A stretch of DNA of 64,000 nt. Source: DATMER01 sp963741305 (GTDB lineage: Bacteria; Acidobacteriota; Thermoanaerobaculia; Multivoradales; UBA5704). A program made the translations under genes and the position numbers. Positions 55,579 to 64,000 of the stretch are shown here, piece after piece (the stretch's first letter is position 1; every line of letters starts with the position of its first letter). Under the pieces are notes generated by a model, which did not search any database, was not told where the DNA came from, and was given only the letters and a program-made list of their open reading frames with translations. The stretch is taken from NCBI GenBank assembly GCA_963741305.1, contig CAVUHL010000003.1, positions 5,642,001 to 5,706,000 on the forward strand, in the 5' to 3' direction.

Positions 55579-56493
55579 CTAGCAGCCCCGGACCTCTTCC
55601 CACAGGTCCGAAAGGGCCTGATCGAGGCCGCGGCGCGGCTCCCAGCCGAGCTTGCGCAGGCGGCCGGAGTCCCCGACGAAGAGAGGAGGATCGTCGTCCC
55701 GTTTTCGCGCCTCCTTCTCCTGGAGCTCGGCCTGCACGCCGGCGATGGCGCACAGCCGCTCCAGCGCCTCGCCGATCGAGACCGCCTTCCCGCCCGCGAT
55801 GTTGTAGGCGCGGCCAGGCCGGCCGCGCTCGGCGAGGATCCGGAAGGCGTCGGCGCCGTCCTCGATATGGACGAAGTCGCGCCGAGGCGTGCGGTTGCCC
55901 GTCTCGATCACGGCTGGGCTCTCTCCCCGGGCGATGGCGGCGAGCTGGCCGGCGAAGGAGGGGAAGGCGAATTTGGACGCCTGCCCCGGGCCGATCATGT
56001 TGAAGGCGCGGGCCACCACTGCTCCGCGGGGGAGAGCGATCCGCTCCGCCGCCGCCTTGGTCAGGGCGTAGGGGCTGAGCGGATCGAGCTGGCGCTCCTC
56101 GGACAGCGGCTGCTCCTCCTCGGGGACGATGCCGTACACCTCGGCGCTGGAGGCATAGACCACCTTCCGCTCCTTGCCTCCGGTCGCGGCCGCGGCGAGC
56201 ACGTTCTCGGTGCCCAGGACGTTGAGCCGAAAGCACTCCCCCGGCCGCTTCCAGGACTCTCCGACGCTCGAGAACCCGGCGAGGTGGACGATGGCATCCG
56301 GCTGGGAGGCATGGACGGCCATCTCCAGCGGGCCGGGATCGAGGAGGTCGGCCTGGTAAAGGTCGACCTCCTCCAGCCTCGGAGCCGGCGCGCTGGCTTG
56401 GAAGGTGCCGCTCACCCGATGCCCGTGCTCGAGCAGGTTGCGGGCGAGCCGCTGGCCTACGAAACCGCCGATCCCGGTGATGAGGACGTGCAT
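55579..56493 (-). CDS. GDP-sugar reductase/epimerase, Rmd-like SDR
   Basis: The 304-residue SDR has GIGGFVG at the N-terminus and YALTK as the YxxxK pair. It lies 4 bp downstream of gmd and resembles GDP-6-deoxy-D-lyxo-4-hexulose reductase (Rmd), which with Gmd makes GDP-D-rhamnose. Other GDP- or dTDP-sugar SDRs cannot be excluded, so the symbol is withheld. The ATG at 56493 is chosen because the Rossmann motif starts there. Confidence 0.82.
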   Translation of the reverse strand: MHVLITGIGGFVGQRLARNLLEHGHRVSGTFQASAPAPRLEEVDLYQADLLDPGPLEMAVHASQPDAIVHLAGFSSVGESWKRPGECFRLNVLGTENVLAAAATGGKERKVVYASSAEVYGIVPEEEQPLSEERQLDPLSPYALTKAAAERIALPRGAVVARAFNMIGPGQASKFAFPSFAGQLAAIARGESPAVIETGNRTPRRDFVHIEDGADAFRILAERGRPGRAYNIAGGKAVSIGEALERLCAIAGVQAELQEKEARKRDDDPPLFVGDSGRLRKLGWEPRRGLDQALSDLWEEVRGC

Positions 56494-56497
56494 CCGC

Positions 56498-57472
56498 TCA
56501 GGCCGCGTGGCGGCGGCGCAGGGTATGACGCCAGTAGTCGAGCAAATCGCGCAGCGTCTGGTCGAACGGGATGCGCGGCTCCCAGCCCGTGTCGGCCTTG
56601 AACTTGGAGGCGTCGCCAATCAGCACCTCGACGTCCGACGGACGGAGGCGCTCGGGATCGGTCTCGATCTTCACCTCGACTTTGGCGAGCCCGATCAGGC
56701 GCTCGAGCATCTCGCGGATGACGATGCCGTTGCCCGTGGCAATGTTGTAGACCTCGCCCGGCTTGGCCTTGGTCACCGCCAGCCAGTAGGCGCGCACCAT
56801 GTCGCGCACGTCGGTGAAGTCGCGGATCGCGTCGATGTTGCCCACCCGGATGACCGGCTCCTGCAGGCCCATCTCGATCGCGGCCACCTGGCTGCAGAAG
56901 TTCGAGGTCACGAACACATGCCCGCGCCGCGGACCCGTGTGATTGAAGCCGCGGGTGCGCACGACCTTGAGGCCGTAGCTCTGGAAATACTGATAGCCGA
57001 GGTAATCCTGCGCGACCTTCGAAACCGCGTAGGGAGAGAGGGGCCGCAGCGGGTTCGTCTCCTTGATCGGCGTCTCGCCGGGCAGCACCAGCCCGTACTG
57101 CTCGCTGGAGCAGGCGATCTGGATCACGGGATCGAGGCGCAGGGCGCGCACCGCTTCGAACAGGTTCGTCTGACCCGAAACGTTCGTCGTGAGCGTGTCG
57201 TTGGGCGCGGTCCAGCTCGAGGGCACGAAGCTCTGCGCCGCCAGGTGGAAGATGACGTCCGGGCGCGAGCGCTCCAGAGCCGCGTGCATCGAGGTGTAAT
57301 CGCGGAGGTCGGCTTCCAGGAGCTTCACCTTGTCGCGCAGGTGCTCGACGTTTTCCATCCGGCTGCGCCAGCGGTGGGTGCCGTAAACCTCCACGTCGGG
57401 GTGCTCGGCCAAGAGGTACTCGGCCAGGTGCGACCCGGCGAAACCCGTCATTCCTGTGATCAAAGCCCTCAT
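56498..57472 (-). CDS. gmd: GDP-mannose 4,6-dehydratase
   Basis: The 324-residue protein shows GMTGFAGSHL (NADP binding), YAVSK as the YxxxK pair, and GMD-type segments such as EVYGTHRW, SSEQYG and TRGFNHTGPRRG. It converts GDP-D-mannose to GDP-4-keto-6-deoxy-mannose. It overlaps rmlD by 4 bp. It is shorter than enteric GMD and fits the group found next to Rmd. Confidence 0.88.
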   Translation of the reverse strand: MRALITGMTGFAGSHLAEYLLAEHPDVEVYGTHRWRSRMENVEHLRDKVKLLEADLRDYTSMHAALERSRPDVIFHLAAQSFVPSSWTAPNDTLTTNVSGQTNLFEAVRALRLDPVIQIACSSEQYGLVLPGETPIKETNPLRPLSPYAVSKVAQDYLGYQYFQSYGLKVVRTRGFNHTGPRRGHVFVTSNFCSQVAAIEMGLQEPVIRVGNIDAIRDFTDVRDMVRAYWLAVTKAKPGEVYNIATGNGIVIREMLERLIGLAKVEVKIETDPERLRPSDVEVLIGDASKFKADTGWEPRIPFDQTLRDLLDYWRHTLRRRHAA

Positions 57473-58341
57473 CTGACTTCCTTTCTATCCTTCCGCAGGG
57501 CTGTCAGGTACTCGGCCAGCCCCCAGCCCCACGGTTCCACGCGGCGGCCGGTGATCTCTTGAAAATGTGATACGTCCAGGACCGAATACGCCGGGCGCGG
57601 GGCCGGGCGGGGAAATTCCGTCGTCATGACCGGCACCACTTCGGGGACCCGGTGGGTGCCGGACCAGAGGCCGGCGATCTCGGACGCGAAAGCGTACCAG
57701 GAGACGGGCTCCCGGTTGCGGTAGTGCACGACGCCCTTGGCCTTGAGCAGCGCGAGGTCGAGGATCGCCCTGGCCAGGAACAGCGTGTAGGTGGGCGCCC
57801 CCTCCTGGTCGCGCACGACCCGGAGGTGCTTCCCCTCTTCGATCAGCCGGACGATGGTGGCCACGAAGTTGGGCCCGCCGGGACCGAACAGCCAGCTCGT
57901 CCGCACCACGGTCGAGCGGTCATAGGCCAGCACCCGGCGCTCGCCGTCCAGCTTGGTCTGGCCGTAGACGGAGAGCGGCCCGGTCGGCCCATCCTCACTA
58001 TAAGGTTCTGAACCCTTGCCGTCGAAAACGTAATCGGTGGAAACGTGGGCAAGCCAGGCGTTGGCTTCGCGCGCCGCGGCTACCACGCTGTCCATGGCCT
58101 CGGCGTTGATCTCGAACGCGTCCACCCGCCCTTCCCCCTCGCAGGCGTCCACTTTGGTATAAGCCGCGCAGTTGACGATCAGCTCGGGGCGGAAGGCGTC
58201 GACCCAGTAGAGCAGGCGTTCCCGGTCGCGGATGTCCGCCTGCTCGCGGGACAATCCGAGTACCGGCAGGGAGCGGGAGCGTGCCTCGGCCACCACGGCC
58301 CGGCCCAGCATGCCCGTCCCGCCGAGGACGAGGGTCCTCAT
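57469..58341 (-). CDS. rmlD: dTDP-4-dehydrorhamnose reductase
   Basis: The 290-residue SDR has GGTGMLG, the STDYVFDG motif and YGQTKLDGE with the YxxxK pair, all characteristic of RmlD/RfbD. It carries out the last step of dTDP-L-rhamnose synthesis. It overlaps rmlA by 4 bp. The genes for steps two and three (rmlB, rmlC) are not in the window. Confidence 0.9.
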   Translation of the reverse strand: MRTLVLGGTGMLGRAVVAEARSRSLPVLGLSREQADIRDRERLLYWVDAFRPELIVNCAAYTKVDACEGEGRVDAFEINAEAMDSVVAAAREANAWLAHVSTDYVFDGKGSEPYSEDGPTGPLSVYGQTKLDGERRVLAYDRSTVVRTSWLFGPGGPNFVATIVRLIEEGKHLRVVRDQEGAPTYTLFLARAILDLALLKAKGVVHYRNREPVSWYAFASEIAGLWSGTHRVPEVVPVMTTEFPRPAPRPAYSVLDVSHFQEITGRRVEPWGWGLAEYLTALRKDRKEVR

Positions 58342-59423
58342 GTGATCCCCACCTCGGAGTTGTCGCCGAGCATGAAGCGGTAGGCTTTCGGCTTGAAGTC
58401 GGTCTTGGTGATCTTCACGTTGCGGCCGATCAGCGAGCCGTCGATGCGCAGCGGCGTGTCGCGGATCTCCGAATCCGACAGGATGATCGAGTTCTCGATC
58501 TCGCAGCGGACCAGGGTGCAGCGGTTGCCGATCGAGGTGTACGGGCCGACGAACGCGTGCTCCAGCCTGGTGCCGTCGCCGATCACGACCGGCCCGCGCA
58601 CCAGCGAATCCACGAGCACGACCCCTTCGCCAAGCTCGACCCGGCCCTCGATCTGGCTGTTCTCACCAATCCTTCCGAGCATCGCTCCCCGCTTCGCATC
58701 CAGGTTTTCGAGGACGATGCGGTTCGCCTCCAGCATGTCCTCCAGCTTGCCGGTGTCCTTCCACCAGCCACGGACGATGTGGGGGTGGACGTCCAGCCCG
58801 CGGTCGATCAGGTCCTGGATCGCATCGGTGATCTCCAACTCGCCGCGGCCGGAAGGCTTGATCCGGTGGACCGACTCGAAGATCGTCGGATCGAACATGT
58901 AGACGCCGACGAGCGCCAGGTTGCTCTTCGGCTCCTTGGGCTTCTCGACCAGGCGGTGCACCTTGCCCTCGGCGGTGAGCTCGGCCACGCCGAACTGCTC
59001 CGGATGAGGCACCTCGGCGAGCAGGATCTCGGAATTGCAGCCCTGGGTCTGAAGCTGGCGGAACTCCTCCACCAAAGGCGTGATACCGCCGGCGATCAAG
59101 TTGTCCCCCAGGTACATGACGAAGGGCGAATCACCAAGGAACTTCTCGGAGATCAGCACCGCGTGGGCAAGGCCGCGGGGCGCATCCTGCTCGATATAGG
59201 TGATCTTCGCGCCGAAGCGGGAGCCGTCCCCGGCGGCAGCCTTGATCTCCTCGCGCGTGTCGCCCACGACGATGCCGATCTCGGTGATGCCGGCCTCCAC
59301 GATCGATTCGATCGCGTAGAAGAGGACTGGCTTGTTCGCCACCGGAACGAGCTGCTTGGCCGAGGTGTAGGTGAGCGGGCGGAGGCGCGTGCCCTTGCCG
59401 CCCGAAAGGATCAAACCCTTCAT
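58338..59423 (-). CDS. rmlA: Glucose-1-phosphate thymidylyltransferase, long form
   Basis: The 361-residue protein has the nucleotidyltransferase signature GGKGTRLRPLT near the start, followed by the thymidylyltransferase core and a C-terminal left-handed beta-helix (VRGPVVIGDGTRLEHAFVGPYTSIGNRCTL). This long form is a known subgroup that makes dTDP-glucose for deoxysugars and is not always part of rhamnose synthesis. The start at 59423 is selected because the family begins MKGLILSGG. Confidence 0.9.
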   Translation of the reverse strand: MKGLILSGGKGTRLRPLTYTSAKQLVPVANKPVLFYAIESIVEAGITEIGIVVGDTREEIKAAAGDGSRFGAKITYIEQDAPRGLAHAVLISEKFLGDSPFVMYLGDNLIAGGITPLVEEFRQLQTQGCNSEILLAEVPHPEQFGVAELTAEGKVHRLVEKPKEPKSNLALVGVYMFDPTIFESVHRIKPSGRGELEITDAIQDLIDRGLDVHPHIVRGWWKDTGKLEDMLEANRIVLENLDAKRGAMLGRIGENSQIEGRVELGEGVVLVDSLVRGPVVIGDGTRLEHAFVGPYTSIGNRCTLVRCEIENSIILSDSEIRDTPLRIDGSLIGRNVKITKTDFKPKAYRFMLGDNSEVGIT

Positions 59424-59456
59424 CGGGTCTCCATGCGGAATCTCCATGCGGAATGG

Positions 59457-61787
59457 TTACGGCTCGGCCGTGGAGCTCCGGCTCGTCAGGTCCAGGAACG
59501 TACCGACGTTCTTCAGGGACAGCGAGAAGCGGAAATCCTTGTCACGCTCCCGGGGGCCGATGCCGGCGCGGAAGTCCCGCATCTCCACCCGCAGGCCGTA
59601 GCACTGCTGGGTGAAGTTGACGATCCAGCGCTGCTGCTGCAGGAGCTGCTGCTCGAAATCGTAGTTGATCTGGCTCTCGACCCGGATGTTCTTGAACAGG
59701 CCGACCGAGCCGCCGACCCGGAGCTGGTTGCTCTGCGTCTCGTTGGTCTCGGGCCGGTAGCGGGTGAACCAGGTCACGCCGACCGAGTTGCCGGTGCCCC
59801 CCAGCCCAAGCTCGCCGGACAGCTCGGTCGAAGACAGGCTGCTGAACAGCGTGCTGTAATTCGCCTCGAACTTGACGCTGGTCCGCTCGGTCGGGTTGAG
59901 CCGCACCAGCGCCTCGAGCGGACCGTCGGTAGATTGAATCAGGCCGTCGTCCGACCGCTGCAGCGGCTGCGTGTCATCGAAGCTGATACGCCGGGAAAGC
60001 TCGAACAGGGCCACCTCGCGGGCGCTCCCGTCCCCCTTCGGCTTGGCCAGCAGGCGGTTGACCAGCGCGAGCCGCCCCTGGTTCGTGGACCTCAGGTCGT
60101 CGACCTCGTCGAACAGCGGAATCTCGCTGCGGTCGTCGATCTCGCCCAGGTAGGTGTAGGTCCAGCGCGGCTCGACCACGTGCTTGAGCTTGTCGAAGCC
60201 GAAGCCGCCGTTGAAAATCCGCGAGAAGGACGGCCCCACGATCTCCGAGCTGCCGAAGGGGATCAGCCGGGTGAGGGCCTCGCCGTCGAAGCTGGTGGTC
60301 GTGCCGTCCAGGCTGTCGCCGTACCAGGTGACCCGCTCGCCCGCCGTCAGAGACAGGTTGAGCCAGGGCACCGACCGGATCGGCAGCGTGACCTGGGGGA
60401 AGACGTCGACGCGGCCGTACTTCCCCGTGTACGAATTGGGACGGACGAGGTCCAGGTAGGATGCCGAGCCCTGGAACTGCGCGTAGAGCGGGAGCTTGCC
60501 GAGGCGGGTCGAGCGCAGCCGGTACTCGATCTCGGGGAGCTTGCGCTGCTCCACCCGGATGTCGGTCAGGCCAGAGCCGACGAACGTCTCCCGGCTGTTG
60601 ATCAGGACGTTGAGCAGGTGCGGGCCCCAGTTGCCGGTCGCAAAGGCGCGGCTGTCGATGAACCGCAGCGTGTTGCGGTCGAAATCGCGCTCGAAGTCGC
60701 GGAAGAAGTTGAAATCCGAGAAGTCGAGGAAGTTGACCACGCCGCGCATGCCTCCCGGCAGGTCGGTGGTCTCGTGGTTCCACTCCGCCTTCCAGCGCCA
60801 CTCCTCGTCCACCAGGTCCTCGGGGTCGCGCACCGCGAAAGTGATCAGCTCACCCTTGGTCCCCTCGGTCGGCCGGTAGCGGAAGTCGTTGCCGATGCCG
60901 AAGAACTGCTCGCTGTAGAGGTCCAGGTGGAGTGTGGTGTCGTAGCTGCGGCCGATCGTCTGGAAGTAGGCCAGGCCGACCGAGGCGCCGCGGCGGTCCG
61001 AGTAGCCGATGTTCGGGATCAGGAGGCCGGAGGTGCGGTCGCTCTTGACCGGCCAGAGGATGTACGGCGTGTAGAAGATCGGCAGCTTCTTGGCCCGCAT
61101 CGAAGCGTTGTGCACGCGGGCATAGCCGTCGACCTCCACCACCGCATCGCTCAGGCGGAAGCTCCAGTCCGGCGTCTCCTGGCTGCAGGAGGTGAAGATG
61201 CCGTTCTTGACCGTGTACTCGGTCTCCGAGATCTTCGCCAGCTCCGTGCCGCTGAAGAAATAGTCCTGGGCCACATGGGCCGTGGCATTGGTCAGCGAGC
61301 CGGTCTTGGTATCGAGGTCGTACTCCAGGGTCTCGCCGGCCATGCGCCGCGGCCCCTGGTCCACGATCACGTTCCCCTTGGCGGTGACGATCTTGGTCAG
61401 GAGGTCGATCTCGGCGCGGTCCGCCTGGACGTCCACGTCCTGATACTTGATCTTCACGTTGCCGACGAGCACGGCGTAGTTGTCCCGCACGTACTCCAGG
61501 TCCCCGGCGCTGCCCGAGGCGCTCCCGCCCCCCTCGTCCTCGGGGAACTTCAGATTGAACTCGATCAGGTCCGGGCTCGGAGCCGGCGTCGGAACCGGAG
61601 GCGGGACCAGGGGCTCCCCAGTGGTCGTGGCCGGCGTGTCCGACGTGGCAGGCGGCAAATCCTGCGGCTCGGGGATGGCGGGGCTCTCCCCCTCCGCCGC
61701 CGGCGGAGCCGGAGCCGGCTCTTGAGCCGGAAGGGGAAAGGCCAGGCAGAGGGCTAGCAGCGAGTGGGTCAGGATTCTTGCGCGCAT
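59457..61787 (-). CDS. lptD: LPS-assembly protein LptD
   Basis: The 776-residue protein has a signal peptide, a Pro/Ala-rich linker (about residues 22-75), an OstA/LptA-like jelly-roll domain (about 95-225; VKIKYQDVDVQADRAEIDLLTKIVTAKGNVIV) and a large beta barrel with the LptD signatures KLPIFYTPYILWPV and SGLLIPNIGYS. It inserts LPS at the outer membrane. Only two Cys are present, fewer than the four that form the disulfides in E. coli LptD. It is the second gene of the operon. Confidence 0.92.
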   Translation of the reverse strand: MRARILTHSLLALCLAFPLPAQEPAPAPPAAEGESPAIPEPQDLPPATSDTPATTTGEPLVPPPVPTPAPSPDLIEFNLKFPEDEGGGSASGSAGDLEYVRDNYAVLVGNVKIKYQDVDVQADRAEIDLLTKIVTAKGNVIVDQGPRRMAGETLEYDLDTKTGSLTNATAHVAQDYFFSGTELAKISETEYTVKNGIFTSCSQETPDWSFRLSDAVVEVDGYARVHNASMRAKKLPIFYTPYILWPVKSDRTSGLLIPNIGYSDRRGASVGLAYFQTIGRSYDTTLHLDLYSEQFFGIGNDFRYRPTEGTKGELITFAVRDPEDLVDEEWRWKAEWNHETTDLPGGMRGVVNFLDFSDFNFFRDFERDFDRNTLRFIDSRAFATGNWGPHLLNVLINSRETFVGSGLTDIRVEQRKLPEIEYRLRSTRLGKLPLYAQFQGSASYLDLVRPNSYTGKYGRVDVFPQVTLPIRSVPWLNLSLTAGERVTWYGDSLDGTTTSFDGEALTRLIPFGSSEIVGPSFSRIFNGGFGFDKLKHVVEPRWTYTYLGEIDDRSEIPLFDEVDDLRSTNQGRLALVNRLLAKPKGDGSAREVALFELSRRISFDDTQPLQRSDDGLIQSTDGPLEALVRLNPTERTSVKFEANYSTLFSSLSSTELSGELGLGGTGNSVGVTWFTRYRPETNETQSNQLRVGGSVGLFKNIRVESQINYDFEQQLLQQQRWIVNFTQQCYGLRVEMRDFRAGIGPRERDKDFRFSLSLKNVGTFLDLTSRSSTAEP

Positions 61788-61797
61788 GAGATGGGCG

Positions 61798-62982
61798 TTA
61801 GTCTATGCGCTCCACCACCATCGCGGTAGCCTCCCCGCCGCCAATGCAGATCGCGGCACAACCCAGACGGGCATTCCGCTCCTTCATGGCCGACAGCAGG
61901 GTGACCAGGATCCGCGCGCCGGAACAGCCGATCGGATGGCCCAGCGCCACCGCTCCGCCCCGGACGTTGACCCGGTCGGGCGACAGGCCGAGGTCGTGGA
62001 TGAAGGCCAGGGCCACCACCGCGAAAGCCTCGTTGACCTCCCAGAGGTCGATGTCGGCCGCCTTGAGCCCGGCGCGCTCGAGCACGGACTTGGCAGCTCC
62101 GACCGGCGCCGTGGTGAACCATTCCGGCCGCTGGGCCAGGGACGAATGGGCCAGGATGCGGGCGATCGGCTTCTTTCCGAGCTTCTGAGCGTGGGAAGCG
62201 GTGGTCAGCACCAGGGCGGCGGCGCCGTCGTTGATCTTGCTGGCGTTGCCCGCGGTGACCGTGCCGCCCTCCTTCTGGAAAGCCGGCTTGAGGGTACCGA
62301 TCTTGGCAAGGTCGACCTTGAACGGCTCCTCGTCCTTGTCCACCATCACCGGATCGCCCTTCCTCTGGGGGACCGGCATGGCCACGATCTCGTCCCGGGT
62401 GGCGCCGGACTCGGAGGCCTCCCGCGCCCGCCGGTAGCTCTCCAGCGAATAGGCGTCCTGCGCCTCGCGCCCGATCTTGTACTCGGAAGCACAAAGCTCG
62501 GCGCAGTTCCCCATGTGAATGTCGTTGTAAGGGTCCCAGAGGCCGTCGTGGATCGTGGAGTCGATGAGCTTGCCGTGCCCGAGGCGGAGGCCGTCGCGCA
62601 CGCCCATGGCGAGGTAAGGCGCCTGGCTCATGCTCTCCATGCCGCCGGCTGCGACGACCTGGAAGTCGCCGCAGCGCAGGTCGTTGGCCGCGATCATGAC
62701 GGCCCGCATGGCAGAGCCGCAGACCTTGTTCAGGGTGAGCGCCCCGGTCGAGGGGAGGCATCCGGCACCGAGGGTGGCCTGCCGGGCCGGGGCCTGGCCC
62801 TGGCCGGCGGTGAGCACGCACCCCAGGTTGACCTGCTCGATGTCCTCGGGCTTCAGGTCCGCCCGCTCGATGGCAGCAGAAAGCGCACGGGCGCCGAGCG
62901 CATGCGCGGGAAAGCCGGCCAGAGCGCCCTGGAAAACTCCAATGGGCGTGCGGGCAGCGCTGAGAATGACGATGTCGTCCAT
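61798..62982 (-). CDS. Acetyl-CoA C-acetyltransferase (thiolase)
   Basis: The 394-residue protein carries the nucleophile Cys88 (NKVCGSAM), the GHPIGCSGAR histidine motif and the CIGGGEA cysteine, the full thiolase set. It makes acetoacetyl-CoA from two acetyl-CoA or the reverse. It leads the ten-gene envelope operon; thiolase could feed isoprenoid or fatty-acid metabolism, which is inference. No other beta-oxidation gene is adjacent. Confidence 0.94.
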   Translation of the reverse strand: MDDIVILSAARTPIGVFQGALAGFPAHALGARALSAAIERADLKPEDIEQVNLGCVLTAGQGQAPARQATLGAGCLPSTGALTLNKVCGSAMRAVMIAANDLRCGDFQVVAAGGMESMSQAPYLAMGVRDGLRLGHGKLIDSTIHDGLWDPYNDIHMGNCAELCASEYKIGREAQDAYSLESYRRAREASESGATRDEIVAMPVPQRKGDPVMVDKDEEPFKVDLAKIGTLKPAFQKEGGTVTAGNASKINDGAAALVLTTASHAQKLGKKPIARILAHSSLAQRPEWFTTAPVGAAKSVLERAGLKAADIDLWEVNEAFAVVALAFIHDLGLSPDRVNVRGGAVALGHPIGCSGARILVTLLSAMKERNARLGCAAICIGGGEATAMVVERID

Positions 62983-63069
62983 GGTATCGGTATCTCCTGC
63001 TTGATGGAGCGGAAGCTGTCCGCCGGTGAGCAGACAAAGGCGGGCGGGATGCTAGCACAGAGCTGCTCC

Positions 63070-63333
63070 CTAGCCTTCGTAGTGCCCGCCGATCGCGATC
63101 ACATAGAGGTTGTCGCCGTCGAAACGGTAGATGAGCCGGTCGGCATGGGAGAGCCGGCGCGACCAGAGACCTTGGAGGCCGTACTTCAGAGGCTCGGGCT
63201 TGCCAGTCCCAGTTGCGGGATCTCCCCGCTGCATCTCCCGGAGCTGGCGGCAGAGGACCCGGTGCATCGCAGCGTCTCGCCGCAGATCCTCATAGCGCTC
63301 CCAGGTATCGCCTTCAAAGACGATCGAGCGCAT
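63070..63333 (-). CDS. yoeB: YoeB/Txe-family toxin
   Basis: The 87-residue product matches Txe/YoeB: WERYEDLRRDAAMHRVLCRQLREM, then GKPEPLKYGLQGLWSRRLSHADRLIYRF and a C-terminal GGHYEG with the catalytic His-Tyr. YoeB toxins are ribosome-dependent mRNA endonucleases. It overlaps the antitoxin gene by 20 bp. Confidence 0.9.
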   Translation of the reverse strand: MRSIVFEGDTWERYEDLRRDAAMHRVLCRQLREMQRGDPATGTGKPEPLKYGLQGLWSRRLSHADRLIYRFDGDNLYVIAIGGHYEG

Positions 63334-63586
63334 CCAGCTCCTCCGGGGAGGGACGATAGCCCGTTCCTTCCCGATGGGTCTTCAGCGAGCGCTCGATCTG
63401 CTCCATGAGCGATTTGTTCTGAAGCACGTACAGCGTCTCCTGCTCCCTCTCCCAGTCCTGGGCGCTGACAACGACGAAATCCTGGCCTCCCCGCCGCTTG
63501 ACGCGGAGAGGAACGTGGTCCTCCACCACCTTCTCCACGGCATCTCGAAGATGGCTTCGGAAATCATGGACAGACATCTCTCTCAT
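63314..63586 (-). CDS. yefM: Phd/YefM-family antitoxin
   Basis: The 90-residue product has the Phd/YefM opening MSVHDFRSHLRDAVEKVVEDHVPLRVKRRGGQDFVVVS and a C-terminal helical tail that would cover the toxin. It precedes yoeB in the usual antitoxin-first order. The start at MSVHDF (63577) is equally likely. Confidence 0.9.
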   Translation of the reverse strand: MREMSVHDFRSHLRDAVEKVVEDHVPLRVKRRGGQDFVVVSAQDWEREQETLYVLQNKSLMEQIERSLKTHREGTGYRPSPEELDALDRL

Positions 63587-63678
63587 GGGGCGAAGTGTAC
63601 CAGAAACCGGTACGGCCGAGAGTGCCTATGCCTGAGATCCGGTTGACTTGAGCTGCAGAGCCGTAAATACTGCCCACT

Positions 63679-63990
63679 GTGAAGACGACCTTCGATCTGC
63701 CCGACCCGCTGCTCCGGAAAGCCAAGGCGCTTGCCGCTCAACAGGGACGCCCTCTGCGCGACCTCGTCGCCGAGGCTCTTGGCGAGAAGGTGGAGCACAC
63801 GGCCGGTGCGGCAAAGGCCAGCGAAGGGCGGCGGCAGGCCTGGGAACATTGGAGGTCCCGACTCAAGCAGCTCCCGGACGGGAGCTGGTTCAACCCCGAC
63901 GGTATTGAGGACGAGTCGTTCTTCCAAGCCCTCGACGAGATTCGTAAAGAGTCTTGGACGTCCCGAGATCCCTTCGGCACTGACGCCTGA
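63679..63990 (+). CDS. vapB: VapB-type antitoxin
   Basis: The 103-residue product starts at a GTG and shows the ribbon-helix-helix-like opening KTTFDLPDPLLRKAKALAAQQGRPLRDLVAEAL of VapB antitoxins. A long C-terminal extension contains GSWFNPDGIEDESFFQALDEIR. The PIN toxin gene starts directly after its stop. Confidence 0.8.
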   Translation: MKTTFDLPDPLLRKAKALAAQQGRPLRDLVAEALGEKVEHTAGAAKASEGRRQAWEHWRSRLKQLPDGSWFNPDGIEDESFFQALDEIRKESWTSRDPFGTDA

Positions 63991-64000
63991 ATGTTTCTCG
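63991..64000 (+). CDS. Start of a probable VapC PIN-domain toxin, cut by the window edge
   Basis: An ATG follows the VapB stop codon without a gap and only three codons (Met-Phe-Leu) are visible. VapC proteins commonly start this way and always follow vapB. The identification is by context alone. Confidence 0.5.

Overview
The window is GC-rich, densely coded DNA from a diderm bacterium. An LptD outer-membrane assembly protein, STN/TonB receptors, many ECF-type sigma factors, an alternative complex III joined to a caa3-type oxidase, a CHAT-domain protein and several short-period tandem repeat arrays together suggest an Acidobacteriota-like genome. That assignment is inference from gene content; no rRNA or tRNA gene was found.

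Layout. 1-13.5 kb: an aldehyde dehydrogenase cut by the window edge, a di-haem oxidoreductase, a CHAT/TPR lipoprotein followed by an ECF sigma/anti-sigma pair, a serine beta-lactamase-like hydrolase, an M20 amidohydrolase, a soluble histidine kinase and a tautomerase. 13.5-18.7 kb: an STN-TonB receptor convergent with a beta-barrel/ECF sigma/FecR operon. 18.8-28.2 kb: an accessory stretch with HigBA, a HipA-like/DUF3037 pair, a 32-residue peptide with a duplicated NHNQT motif, two signalling proteins (REC-PAS-GGDEF-EAL and REC-histidine kinase), a 20-bp-period repeat array, scarred DUF433/DUF5615 genes and a RES/Xre pair. 28.2-42.8 kb: a DegP-like protease, then one long operon for alternative complex III (actABCDEF), a Sco chaperone and a caa3 oxidase (coxBACD), preceded by a perfect CRP/FNR-type palindrome.

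42.8-47.7 kb is the most unusual segment. After a PIN toxin pair come minus-strand genes separated by two sequences with the structure of integron attC sites. They delimit a DUF4238 cassette and follow a frameshifted HEPN-like gene; no integrase is in view. Next come two tandem arrays of about 21 bp period (34 exact-length units, then seven units) and a chimeric antitoxin gene.

47.7-51.6 kb carries a DUF1304 membrane protein, two tandem M23 peptidases, a sialidase-like lipoprotein and an HD hydrolase. 51.6-63.0 kb is a ten-gene minus-strand envelope and isoprenoid operon: thiolase, lptD, rmlA, rmlD, gmd, an rmd-like gene, a second SDR, a fused VTE5-like/DUF92 protein, a UbiA prenyltransferase and a DUF1232 protein. 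The last kilobase holds a YefM/YoeB pair and the start of a VapBC pair.

Working together: the respiratory operon moves electrons from quinol to oxygen; the ECF modules probably sense envelope or substrate signals; the envelope operon supplies nucleotide sugars, LPS export and a prenylated lipid. About eight toxin-antitoxin modules or remnants sit in three clusters that coincide with repeats, truncated genes and the cassette sites, which marks those segments as the plastic part of this chromosome.
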